Source: Gordonia otitidis NBRC 100426 (lineage in GTDB: Bacteria > Actinomycetota > Actinomycetes > Mycobacteriales > Mycobacteriaceae). Taken from it: a stretch of DNA of 51,190 nucleotides. The translations under genes and the position numbers were made by a program. This document shows positions 17,300-24,841 of the stretch, piece by piece. The notes beneath the pieces were generated by a model that was not told where the DNA came from, did not search any database, and saw only the letters and a program-made list of their open reading frames with translations. The stretch lies in NCBI RefSeq assembly GCF_000248075.1, contig NZ_BAFB01000114.1:1-51190 (forward strand), written 5' to 3'. Each line of letters begins with the position of its first letter. Position 1 is the stretch's first letter.

Positions 17300-18009
17300 G
17301 GTCGTTCTCCTCTCTGCATGCTCGATTCGGTGGTGTTCTCCCCGGGTCGCCACGGTGCCAGGCGGGTCGCGAGGTACCTCCGACTTCGCTGCAGGTGGCC
17401 GCGAACCGAACCGACCGAGATCTGCAGAACCCGTGAGATCTCGGTGAGGGACAGACCCTCGGCCTCTCGCAGCCACCATACGGCTCGTGATGTTTCAGGC
17501 AGAGTCGTCAACTCGCTTCGCAATGCCTCGACGAGCGTGGTGTGCAGCACCGCGTCGGAGGGAAGGGGGCGCGGATCGGTGAGATCGGCGAAGCGTTCCT
17601 GTTCGGTGGGGACGTCGCGGCGTCGACGCCAGTGATCGACCGTCCGGCGATGCGCGATACCGAACATCCAGGTCTTGAAGGAACTGCGAAATGCGAAGTC
17701 GGGCAATCCGCGCCACGCGTCGAGCAATGTGTCCTGCGCCAGATCCTCCGCCGTCTGCGGATCGTCGACCATACGACGCAGGTAGCGCAGTAGCGCAGGC
17801 GACACTTTGCCGACCAGTACCGAGAATGCCTCGGCGTCACCGGCCGCGGCAGCGGCGGCCAGTTCGTCCCCGGAGAAATCTCTCAACGACGGGCCTGAAG
17901 GTGGTCGTGATGCCGGACTCGGTGCTGCCGCGTGGCGGCTGGCCGATGACGGTGGTTCGTCACTGTGTCCGGCATCACGCGAATTCACGCGTGCAGATAT
18001 CGGATTCAC
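17296..18009 (-). CDS. ECF-type RNA polymerase sigma factor
   Basis: A 237-residue sigma-70 family protein. Region 2 is visible in VSPALLRYLRRMVDDPQTAE, DLAQDTLLDAWRGL and FKTWMFGIAHRRTVDHWRRR; region 4 in LPETSRAVWWLREAEGLSLT with the helix-turn-helix VLQISVGSVRGHLQRSRRYL. The ~55-residue N-terminal lead is Ser/Pro/Ala-rich. No in-frame ATG precedes region 2; GTG at 18009, with AAGG nine nt upstream, is my choice. The gene is divergent from the Asp23 genes, and I infer that it transcribes them or its own operon under envelope or alkaline stress. No classical zinc anti-sigma factor is adjacent. Confidence 0.85.
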   Translation of the reverse strand: MNPISARVNSRDAGHSDEPPSSASRHAAAPSPASRPPSGPSLRDFSGDELAAAAAAGDAEAFSVLVGKVSPALLRYLRRMVDDPQTAEDLAQDTLLDAWRGLPDFAFRSSFKTWMFGIAHRRTVDHWRRRRDVPTEQERFADLTDPRPLPSDAVLHTTLVEALRSELTTLPETSRAVWWLREAEGLSLTEISRVLQISVGSVRGHLQRSRRYLATRLAPWRPGENTTESSMQRGERP

Positions 18010-18076
18010 TACGACTGACCTTATACGGGTGTGAGGCGGCAGCGGGTCGTACTGCTCCGCATCCCCCGGTTCGGTG

Positions 18077-18127
18077 GATCGCCGGACAACGCGCAGGAGA
18101 TTAAGCGCGGGTCCGAGATCGCCGGAC
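18077..18127. repeat. 11-bp direct repeat in the sigma/Asp23 divergent promoter region
   Basis: GATCGCCGGAC occurs at 18077-18087 and again at 18117-18127, exactly 40 bp apart, about four helical turns. It lies between the divergent sigma factor and Asp23 starts and could be a paired operator or two promoter elements. Confidence 0.5.
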
Positions 18128-18177
18128 TCAGGTTGTCCCGTCATCCAACGCGATGAGAATGAGGAAAGAGGAACGTC

Positions 18178-18690
18178 ATGGCAGACACCGCAACCAATCA
18201 GTCGAAGTCCACCACGGCCGGTACGGACAGTGCCAAGGGCGGCAGCGCCGTCGCATTGACCGATGCCTCCAGGACCGACGCGTCCAAGTCGGTGGCACCT
18301 GCGGGAGAGCGTGGCAAGACATCCATCGCCGATCAGGTCGTAGCAAAGATCGCGGGCATCGCGACGCGTGAGATCAATGGCGTGTACGACGTCGGCGGCG
18401 CGACCGAACGCATGGTGGGCAAGGTGCGTGAGGTGATCCCCGGCACGGGCACCAGCACCACCCAGGGCATCAACGTCGAGGTCGGGGAGCGTCAGGCCGC
18501 CGTCGACGTCTCGATCGTCGCCGACTACGGCGTGGCCATCCATCAACTGGCTGCGGCCATCCGTCGCAACGTCATCACCTCGATCGAGCAGATGACCGGC
18601 CTGGAGGTGACCGAGGTGAACGTCACCGTGCACGACATCCACTTCGGCGACGATGACGACGACTCGTCGGATACCCCGCGGGTCCAGTGA
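18178..18690 (+). CDS. Asp23/Gls24 family envelope stress response protein
   Basis: The 170-residue protein has a disordered Ser/Thr/Ala-rich N-terminal third and an Asp23 domain from about residue 48: TSIADQVVAKIAGIATREIN, GVYDVGG, INVEVGERQAAVDVSIVADY, IEQMTGLEVTEVNVTVHDIH. Asp23 proteins sit at the inner membrane face, bound to AmaP-type anchors, and are induced by alkaline or cell-wall stress. The C-terminus is acidic (GDDDDDSSD). AGAGGAA upstream supports ATG at 18178. It is the first gene of a six-gene rightward operon. Confidence 0.9.
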   Translation: MADTATNQSKSTTAGTDSAKGGSAVALTDASRTDASKSVAPAGERGKTSIADQVVAKIAGIATREINGVYDVGGATERMVGKVREVIPGTGTSTTQGINVEVGERQAAVDVSIVADYGVAIHQLAAAIRRNVITSIEQMTGLEVTEVNVTVHDIHFGDDDDDSSDTPRVQ

Positions 18691-19169
18691 TGTCGGATAC
18701 GTCGGTACCCGACGGCGCGGTACCCGACGGCGCCGTGCCTGAGGGGGCTGCCGGCGGTGGCGGCTCGGTCGCCGAACAGGTGGCCGCCGCCGCGCTGGCG
18801 GTTCCCGGGGTGACCAGCTTGCACTCGGGCGTCTTCGGCGAGGTCGCCACCTATCTGCCCGGAAGTCGGGTGGGGGGTGTGCAGATGTCGGACGGCTCGG
18901 GCGAGGTGCACATCGTGGTCGACATCAATCACGACCTGCGTGCCGTCGCCGACGACGTGGTGACAGCCGCGTCACAGGCCGCCGGTGTGCCGGTCTCGGT
19001 GGTCGTCGAGGACGTTTCGGTCGGACCCACATCGCCCGACGACACATCACACGGCGACACATCACACGGCGACACATCACACGGCGGCACATCACACGGC
19101 GACGTCATACAGGGCGCCGTCGTGGCGGACGACGCCACAACTTCGAACAACAGAGGTGAACAACGATGA
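18687..19169 (+). CDS. Asp23-like protein with a TSHG repeat tail
   Basis: About 160 residues, starting at GTG 18687 or, more likely, ATG 18690 (TGATG junction with the preceding gene). An Asp23-like core covers residues ~25-110 (VAEQVAAAALAVPGVTSLHS, GEVHIVVDINHDLRAVADDV, GVPVSVVVEDV). The tail is a run of five-residue (D/G)TSHG units encoded by a 15-bp minisatellite. The His-rich tail could bind metal or simply be disordered. The stop overlaps the next ATG by 4 nt. Confidence 0.75.
   Translation: MMSDTSVPDGAVPDGAVPEGAAGGGGSVAEQVAAAALAVPGVTSLHSGVFGEVATYLPGSRVGGVQMSDGSGEVHIVVDINHDLRAVADDVVTAASQAAGVPVSVVVEDVSVGPTSPDDTSHGDTSHGDTSHGGTSHGDVIQGAVVADDATTSNNRGEQR
19041..19100 (+). repeat. 15-bp in-frame minisatellite, 4 copies
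   Basis: GACACATCACACGGC is repeated exactly at 19041-19055, 19056-19070 and 19071-19085, with a one-base variant (GGCACATCACACGGC) at 19086-19100. Copies encode (D/G)TSHG and keep frame, so copy number can change without breaking the protein. Confidence 0.9.
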
Positions 19170-19348
19170 TTAACAACGCGGTGGTCGGACTCATCGTCGG
19201 ATTGCTGCTCGCAATCGCGGCGACGACCGGCGGTTTCAGTGGTTTCATCCTGGCCATCGTGCTCGGGGTCGTGGGACTGGTCATCGGCCTGCACCGCGAC
19301 GGCGTGCTCGATCTCGGCCGGCTGCTGAAGAGCAGGAATCGTGGCTGA
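19166..19348 (+). CDS. DUF2273-type small membrane protein
   Basis: A 60-residue protein with two hydrophobic helices (VVGLIVGLLLAIAATTGGFS and GFILAIVLGVVGLVIGL) and a basic tail (LGRLLKSRNRG). This is the usual size and layout of DUF2273 proteins, which accompany Asp23/AmaP genes. It likely forms part of the membrane anchor of the Asp23 complex. It overlaps the genes on both sides (ATGA at its start, 8 bp at its end). Confidence 0.8.
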   Translation: MINNAVVGLIVGLLLAIAATTGGFSGFILAIVLGVVGLVIGLHRDGVLDLGRLLKSRNRG

Positions 19349-19886
19349 TGCGGTGACGGTCACCCGCGGCGACGTGGGCGCCGCGGCCCTCGGCACAGCG
19401 GCGCCCGCGCTGTCGCCGGAGGCCGCGGACCCCTCCGACCCAGGTTCGCGCGGGCGGCTGATCCTCGACGATCGCGTCGGTGAGAAGGTCGCCGAGCGTG
19501 CTGCGCTCGATGTCGACGGGGTGATCGAATCCGACGGTAAAGGCGGGTCGGTGCTCAACGCGATCAATCCGCTCTCGGATGGATATCCGTCCGCATCGAC
19601 GGACATGTCGCAGACCGCGCCGATCATCACCCTCACGATCGCGGTGAGGTGGCCGTGCGCGGTGGCCTCGGTGTGCGCCGAGGTACGCGATCACGTCGCC
19701 GCCGAGGTCACCAGACTCACCGGAGTCCGGCCGTCACGCGTCGACGTCACTGTCGCCGAGATAGCGACCGGGGCGCAGGCGAAACGTCGACAGGCCGGAT
19801 TCATCGAGATTCCGAACCCGACGCAGTCGGAGAAGTCGTCGCGGGCGCCGGGTGCGGACAGTGGCGTCGAGGAGGAGGAATCATGA
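19341..19886 (+). CDS. Asp23/Gls24 family protein (second full copy)
   Basis: A 181-residue protein with GTG start at 19341 just after AGGAATC. The Asp23 core is LILDDRVGEKVAERAALDVD, ITLTIAVRWPCAVASVCAEV and GVRPSRVDVTVAEIA. It differs from the first copy by Trp-Pro-Cys in the middle strand and a polar Ser/Glu-rich tail. Several Asp23 copies per cluster are usual in actinobacteria. Stop overlaps the next ATG. Confidence 0.85.
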   Translation: MADAVTVTRGDVGAAALGTAAPALSPEAADPSDPGSRGRLILDDRVGEKVAERAALDVDGVIESDGKGGSVLNAINPLSDGYPSASTDMSQTAPIITLTIAVRWPCAVASVCAEVRDHVAAEVTRLTGVRPSRVDVTVAEIATGAQAKRRQAGFIEIPNPTQSEKSSRAPGADSGVEEEES

Positions 19887-20548
19887 GCACAACCGAGTCG
19901 GACACCGTCGAGTCGCGGACAGGCGAGTCGCGGAAAGGCGAGTCGACCCCGATCGAGTCACAACCAGTCGAGTCCCGCAGTGTCGCCCGCGCCCATGCGC
20001 GCGACACACACAAGGGCAAGGTGTTCACCCCGGCCGCAGGACCGAAATCGGTTGTCTCCGGGGTGATCATCGGTCTCCTGCTGCTCGCCCTGGTCGCGGT
20101 CGCCATCCATGATCTGCTGATCAAGGCCGGCTGGGTGTCGGACACACTCTGGCTGCAGTCCGCTGCCGATTGGCTCGACGGCGCCACCTGGAAGGACTGG
20201 ATGTGGGCGGCCGCGGTCGGTTTCATCGTCGTGGGTCTGCTCCTCGTGTGGACCGCTCTCGCTCCCCGTCGACGCACTCACATCAGTCTCGGCGACTACG
20301 AGGTCTTGTGGACCCGACGCGGAGACGTCGCACGACGATTCAGCACTGCCGCTCTGTCGGTGTCGGGTGTCGAACACGCGACGACCGTCGTCGGCCGTCG
20401 GCGGGCAAAGGTTCTCGTCACCACGAACAGCGGCGTTGACGAGGCGGAACTGCGCGACGTCCTCGACAGTGTGGCGACGTCGTTGGAGAAGTCGGTACGC
20501 GTGAAACTGAAGGTGGTCACCCGGCACAGGAAGGGAGGTTCGCGATGA
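19883..20548 (+). CDS. DUF6286-type membrane protein of the Asp23 cluster
   Basis: A 221-residue protein. A charged N-terminal tail (~65 residues, with repeated VES/GES units) precedes two membrane segments (SVVSGVIIGLLLLALVAVAI and MWAAAVGFIVVGLLLVWTAL). A cytoplasmic alpha/beta domain follows (AALSVSGVEHATTVVGRRRA, KVLVTTNSGVDEAEL). The layout matches DUF6286 proteins next to Asp23 genes. GGAGGAGG precedes ATG at 19883. The soluble domain resembles a degenerate Asp23 fold, so it may co-assemble with the soluble Asp23 proteins at the membrane. Confidence 0.75.
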   Translation: MSTTESDTVESRTGESRKGESTPIESQPVESRSVARAHARDTHKGKVFTPAAGPKSVVSGVIIGLLLLALVAVAIHDLLIKAGWVSDTLWLQSAADWLDGATWKDWMWAAAVGFIVVGLLLVWTALAPRRRTHISLGDYEVLWTRRGDVARRFSTAALSVSGVEHATTVVGRRRAKVLVTTNSGVDEAELRDVLDSVATSLEKSVRVKLKVVTRHRKGGSR

Positions 20549-21102
20549 ACCGCGGACCAGCATCGTTTCATCGGATCACCGCCGGGCTCATCGGAGTGGT
20601 CTGCCTCGTCGTCGGGGTGGGCGCCGTGCTGTGGAAACTCGACGTTCCCAAGGTGCGTGAGTGGGCCGACCATCTCGATTCCGGATGGCCCGCACGTCTC
20701 GACGGCACCGACTGGTGGACGGTGGTGCTGTTCGCCATCGTGATCATCGGACTGATCTGGGGGTGGTCATTGATCGCGAGTGCGATCCGCCCGAGCAAGG
20801 TCGACGATCTCGAACTCGCGGGAAGCAACGACGACGGCGAGCTCATCGTGGCGCCCAAGCTGATCGCCAATGCCGTCGCCGACGACCTCGCCGGACACAC
20901 CATGTTCGACGATGTGTCGGCCAAGGCGCTCGACGACCGCGGTCGTAAGCTCATCCGGGTCACGGTAACCGCGCCACCGACCTACTCATACGACGAGGTA
21001 GCCGCTGTGCTCGGGCCGGAGATCGAGTTGATCCGCTCGGCCGTGGACGGTTCGGATGTTCACGTGCAAGGTCTCGTCCACCTCGAAACACCCAAGGACT
21101 GA
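20545..21102 (+). CDS. AmaP-like alkaline shock membrane anchor protein
   Basis: A 185-residue protein with two membrane segments (TAGLIGVVCLVVGVGAVLWK and WWTVVLFAIVIIGLIWGWSL) and a C-terminal cytoplasmic domain. AmaP tethers Asp23 to the membrane in Staphylococcus aureus. The order Asp23, Asp23-like, DUF2273, Asp23, DUF6286, AmaP-like fits a membrane-bound stress scaffold. ATG overlaps the previous stop (ATGA); AGGGAGG lies upstream. It is the last gene of this run. Confidence 0.78.
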   Translation: MNRGPASFHRITAGLIGVVCLVVGVGAVLWKLDVPKVREWADHLDSGWPARLDGTDWWTVVLFAIVIIGLIWGWSLIASAIRPSKVDDLELAGSNDDGELIVAPKLIANAVADDLAGHTMFDDVSAKALDDRGRKLIRVTVTAPPTYSYDEVAAVLGPEIELIRSAVDGSDVHVQGLVHLETPKD

Positions 21103-21116
21103 CGGGATCCGGTCGG

Positions 21117-22580
21117 ATGCAGCGCATGGCTGCGGCAGACGCGCTGTCGTACTGGATGGCACCGATCATCCCCAACGACCAGTTCGCGGTGTACGTTTTC
21201 GCCCACCGAGAAGTCGACGACCCGCGCGTCCTCGCCGCGTGGCTCGCGGCGCGGGCGCAGCGTGTGCGCGATCTGAGGCTGCGTGTGCTCGATGTCCCGC
21301 TCACACTCGATCGTCCCTACTGGGTGACCACGGACGTCCGAGCGGAACAGTTCGTGGTCGACGACGTCGCACGCACCTGGCAGCAGTGCCTGGCGGCGCT
21401 GGCGCAGCGCATGTCCGATCAACTCGATCCGACCGACATGGCCTGGCGTGTCCACGTATTCGCGCCGGTGAGCGGTGTTCCCGGGACGCCCCACGAGTAC
21501 TCGCAGCCCGGGGAGCCGATCAGCGGGTGCGGCGGTCCGACACCCGCCGCCGACAGCGATGCAGGAGTCGTTGTCGTACTACAGATCTCGCACGCGCTCG
21601 GTGACGGTCGACGTACCGCCGAGATCGCTCGCGAACTCTTCGGGACGCGAGTCTTTGGCGCCGAGCCACGCCGATCGGTGACCCGGGCTGCGCCGGATTC
21701 GGCGTTACGCGTCGGCAGTGCCCTTCTCGGGGCGGCGCGTTTCCCCGGTCAATTCGCATCGATGGTCGCGCGTGGCGCCGTCGCGTGGCGCCGACATCGC
21801 GTTGCTCCGGTCGAACACGGTGGGGGAGTGGCGCTGTCGCGAGTGAACAAGCCGTCCGGACGCTCGCGGACCCTGCGCACACTGACTGTCGAGCGTCGCA
21901 CGTTGCGAATCGGGGGATGTGGCGTGACGGTCGGTGCGTTGGTGGCGATCTCGCTGGCGCTGCCCCGTTTCCTCGCCGACGTCGACGACCGGCTCGTCGT
22001 CGAGCTGACAGTGGCGCGATCGCCCAGGAGGGGCACCCGCAACAACTTTCGTAACGTCGGTATCGATCTACGGGTCGACGAACCGGACCTCTGTGAGCGC
22101 GCACGGCGGATCGCGGCCGACATCGATACGGCACGCCGTTGCGACGACGATCCGACGCGCGTCGCGTCGCGAGCCGCGACGGCTGCGACTCCGGCGGCGC
22201 TGACCCGTTGGGGCATAGCGCATTTCGATCCTGAGGTTGTTCCCGAGCGGGTCACCGGCGTCACCGTCGTCTCATCCGTGGATCGGGGTCCGGCAGATCT
22301 GATGCTCGACGGTCGGCCGGTGCTCGCCACCGCCGGGTTCCCGGCGTTGTCCCCCGTGCAGGGGCTGACACACGGAGTACACGGTATCGGTGACCGCGTC
22401 ACGATCTCGGTGACGACGTCTCCGGAGGTCTGTCCGGACGTCGATGCCTACCTCGCGGGGCTGTCGGAGGCGATCGATCGCCTCGCTCGTGCAGGGTCGG
22501 ACAACGCGGTCAGAGCTGGTCGTGCGGGGAGCGAGCCGGATCGTGCCCGCTCGGAAGGGAATTCCGCGACCCGCGGGTGA
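21117..22580 (+). CDS. WS/DGAT-fold acyltransferase-like protein
   Basis: A 487-residue protein of the wax ester synthase/diacylglycerol acyltransferase superfamily. The active-site motif HHxxxDG appears as SHALGDG: the catalytic second His and the DG are kept, the first His is Ser. The C-terminal half shows the usual DUF1298-like features (VVELTVARSPRRGTRNNFRN, VTGVTVVSSVDRGP, GLTHGVHGIGDRVTISV). These enzymes make triacylglycerol or wax esters from acyl-CoA in mycolata. It starts 14 bp after the AmaP-like stop but is functionally distinct; its 3' end overlaps the convergent repeat protein gene by 71 bp. Confidence 0.78.
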   Translation: MQRMAAADALSYWMAPIIPNDQFAVYVFAHREVDDPRVLAAWLAARAQRVRDLRLRVLDVPLTLDRPYWVTTDVRAEQFVVDDVARTWQQCLAALAQRMSDQLDPTDMAWRVHVFAPVSGVPGTPHEYSQPGEPISGCGGPTPAADSDAGVVVVLQISHALGDGRRTAEIARELFGTRVFGAEPRRSVTRAAPDSALRVGSALLGAARFPGQFASMVARGAVAWRRHRVAPVEHGGGVALSRVNKPSGRSRTLRTLTVERRTLRIGGCGVTVGALVAISLALPRFLADVDDRLVVELTVARSPRRGTRNNFRNVGIDLRVDEPDLCERARRIAADIDTARRCDDDPTRVASRAATAATPAALTRWGIAHFDPEVVPERVTGVTVVSSVDRGPADLMLDGRPVLATAGFPALSPVQGLTHGVHGIGDRVTISVTTSPEVCPDVDAYLAGLSEAIDRLARAGSDNAVRAGRAGSEPDRARSEGNSATRG

Positions 22581-23424
22581 GGCGCTTGGGCAGGCGGTCG
22601 GCGAGTCCGCCGAGCGGGGCGACGGTCTGGTTGAGCAGGTCGACCGTTTCCGCCAGTTCGTGGACGGTGTCCTGCATCGCGATGAGATTCGGCGCGAGTG
22701 TGGCGATGACCTCGGTGAGCTCGGTGATTCGGTCGAGAGTGCCACCGGGCGTGATGGCACGTTCGACGGCACCGTCGTCGCCGACGAGCTGATCGAGCAG
22801 ACCGCCGTCCGTGGCGAGTCTGTCGAGAGCGCCTCCTGGTTCGGTCGCCTTGTCGAGCAGACCGCCGGGCGCGGTGAGCTGGTCGACGATGCCGCCCTCC
22901 GAGGTCAGGCGTTCGAGGATGCCCTCGTTCTCCGTGAACTGGTCGACCACACCGCCGGGCCGAGTGAGTCGGTCGAGCGGGCCGTCCTTGGCGGTGAGTC
23001 TGACCAGGATGCCGTTCTCATCGGTGATCTGGTCGAACAGGCCGCCGGGTGCGGTGAGCTTTTCGAGCAGTCCGTCCTTTGCGGTGAGCCGGTCGACCAC
23101 GCCGCCCGGCGTGACCAGCCGCTCGAGTGGACCTCCCGGCGCGATCAGCCGCCCCAGCGGGCGGTCGGGAGCCATCAGATCGGCCAACTGTGACAGGAGC
23201 GCGAGTGGAGCACGCGCGCCGCCGAGTTCTGCCCCGGAGATGCCGATCGCCTGCCCGATCTCATGCTGCACACTGGTCGCGGTGACCCGTGCGATCGCCA
23301 CCGCGGACTCCGCTGCCGTGAGCGCCACGCCGGTGATCGCGAATCCCAACCGGAACGGAAGGTCGATGGCCGAGCGGATATCCGGGCTGGTGATGTCGAC
23401 TTCGACGTCACGTTCTTCGACCAC
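22510..23424 (-). CDS. Decapeptide-repeat protein of unknown function
   Basis: A 304-residue protein I do not recognise. Residues 20-65 form predicted amphipathic/hydrophobic helices (DLPFRLGFAITGVALTAAES). Residues 89-228 are 14 consecutive, gap-free 10-residue units, then a partial one; examples are PLERLVTPGG, VVDRLTAKDG, LLEKLTAPGG and IVDQLTAPGG, giving a consensus x-(L/V)-(D/E)-(R/Q)-L-T-x-x-G-G. Residues 235-275 form a heptad-like helix (VHELAETVDLLNQTVAPLGG), and the end is basic and disordered. GTG at 23424 is preceded by AGGAG. No signal peptide is obvious. It converges on the WS/DGAT-like gene; a role in lipid bodies or at the envelope is only a guess. Confidence 0.8.
   Translation of the reverse strand: MVEERDVEVDITSPDIRSAIDLPFRLGFAITGVALTAAESAVAIARVTATSVQHEIGQAIGISGAELGGARAPLALLSQLADLMAPDRPLGRLIAPGGPLERLVTPGGVVDRLTAKDGLLEKLTAPGGLFDQITDENGILVRLTAKDGPLDRLTRPGGVVDQFTENEGILERLTSEGGIVDQLTAPGGLLDKATEPGGALDRLATDGGLLDQLVGDDGAVERAITPGGTLDRITELTEVIATLAPNLIAMQDTVHELAETVDLLNQTVAPLGGLADRLPKRLTRGSRNSLPSGHDPARSPHDQL
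22723..23160 (-). repeat. 30-bp degenerate repeats encoding the decapeptide array
   Basis: About 14.6 units of 30 bp, diverged at DNA level but invariant in length, encode the Leu/Gly-Gly decapeptides. The absence of any indel across the array points to a structural constraint of 10 residues per turn or per layer. Confidence 0.85.
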
Positions 23425-23450
23425 GAGTTTCTCCTATGTCAAGCGACACC

Positions 23451-24038
23451 CTAGCCTTTCGCGGACGCGTCGTCGCCCGCTTTCGCCGCCGCCTTCGCGG
23501 CCTTCTTGAAATCCCGGACCTTCTGCAGAGAGACGGGATCGGTCACGTCGGCAACGGAGCGAAATCCCTTCTTACCGTAGTCGCCGACGACCGCCGTCCA
23601 CCCACGCGGGGCGACGTCGAGTTGCTTGGCGAGCAGCGCGGTGAAGATCTTCGCCTTCTGATCGCCGAAGCCGGGGAGGGCCCGAATCCGGTCGAAGAGT
23701 TCTCTGCCGGTCGTCGCCGTGGACCACAGTTGGGCGGTGTCGCCGTCGTAGTCGTCGACGATGACTCGGGCGAGCGCCTGGACACGTCCGGCCATCGAGC
23801 GTCCGTAACGGTGGATCGCCGGCGGCGTTGCGCACAGGTCGGCGAACGTGTCGGGGTCGGCATCGGCAATCGCCACGGGATCGAGCGAACCGAACCTGTC
23901 ACGGATCTTGGCCGGTCCGGCGAATGCCCGCTCCATCGGGAACTGCTGATCAAGCAACATCCCGGTGAGCAGCGCAAAGGGATCGGTCGACAACAGTTCA
24001 TCGGCGGCGGGATCCTGGGCGATCTGCAGTTTTGCCAT
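23451..24038 (-). CDS. HhH-GPD-type base-excision DNA repair protein
   Basis: A 195-residue HhH-GPD superfamily protein. The N-terminal half matches the family (LTGMLLDQQFPMERAFAGPA), and the helix-hairpin-helix is RIRALPGFGDQKAKIFTALL. It belongs to the short actinobacterial HhH-GPD branch without an iron-sulfur cluster. The C-terminus is Lys/Ala-rich (KKAAKAAAKAGDDASAKG), likely DNA-contacting. Lesion specificity is unknown. Start ATG 24038; the gene is divergent from the secreted protein at 24071. Confidence 0.85.
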   Translation of the reverse strand: MAKLQIAQDPAADELLSTDPFALLTGMLLDQQFPMERAFAGPAKIRDRFGSLDPVAIADADPDTFADLCATPPAIHRYGRSMAGRVQALARVIVDDYDGDTAQLWSTATTGRELFDRIRALPGFGDQKAKIFTALLAKQLDVAPRGWTAVVGDYGKKGFRSVADVTDPVSLQKVRDFKKAAKAAAKAGDDASAKG

Positions 24039-24070
24039 GGCCTCATCCTAGGGACTCCTACACTGACGCC

Positions 24071-24586
24071 ATGCGCAGATGGGGACGGGCCGCAGGGGTG
24101 CGGCGGACGGTCGCGGTGATGGCAGCCGCGGTGGTGGCGATGACCGGACTCACGACGGCCGGTGTCGGCAGGGCGCACGCGATTCCCGAGTACAGCGATC
24201 CGAACTTCGTGACCTCATTGCGGTGCGGCAGTGCCAACCCGTGGCCGCTCGGCCCGCTCGACATCCACGTCGACGTCTTCAACGACATCCGTTTTCCGTC
24301 CGACGGACTACCGGGGCCCGCGATCGAGCTGATCGGGACCGACCGGGCGCGCGCGGGACTCGTCGACTACTCGATGGAGGTCACGGTCTCATGGCGCAAC
24401 CTGGCCACGGGGCGCAGCGGCGTGGTCAGCGCACCGAGTCGTGCGAGACACATCTCCTGGCAGATCGTTCTCCACCCCGGCCCCGGCCGGGTGTCGTTCG
24501 TGATCCACCAGAAGATAGGGGCCATCGCATTCGTGCCCATGGTCAACCCGCAATTGTCGTCCTGCAGAGGAACTGCGAACGCCTAG
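24071..24586 (+). CDS. Secreted protein of unknown function
   Basis: A 171-residue protein with a clear signal peptide (RRTVAVMAAAVVAMTGLTTA, cleavage near AHA-IP). The mature part (~130 residues) is beta-rich (HVDVFNDIRF, YSMEVTVSWRNLATGRSGVV, GRVSFVIHQKIGAIAFVPM) and has two Cys (LRCGS and SSCRG) that may form a disulfide. ATG at 24071 is preferred over an in-frame ATG at 24032, which would put a charged leader before the signal. No family recognised. Confidence 0.75.
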   Translation: MRRWGRAAGVRRTVAVMAAAVVAMTGLTTAGVGRAHAIPEYSDPNFVTSLRCGSANPWPLGPLDIHVDVFNDIRFPSDGLPGPAIELIGTDRARAGLVDYSMEVTVSWRNLATGRSGVVSAPSRARHISWQIVLHPGPGRVSFVIHQKIGAIAFVPMVNPQLSSCRGTANA

Positions 24587-24841
24587 CGTCGTTCTGAACG
24601 AGGAAACCGGGTCCGGGCGTGCTGCCGACCCACTGCACTCTGGTCTCGCGTCGCGGATCCGATGCCCGAAGCATCACGATCTGAACTCGATGTCGTCGCG
24701 CCGTCACGGTTTCGCCCGTACTGACATTCAAAGTGCCTTCACGCTGAACAACATTGGGTAACGTGACAATCACGTCCGGGGCCGCGGCGCACCTGAGAGT
24801 CGAGTGTCCCCCAAAGCCGAGTATCGAGGCGAGGTCAGGAA

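Noticed and set aside
18010..18642. N-terminal extension of the sigma factor frame to 18642
   Set aside because: The reverse frame stays open, but the extension is antisense to the conserved Asp23 gene and has His/Asp/Arg-rich shadow composition. The sigma factor is taken to start at GTG 18009.
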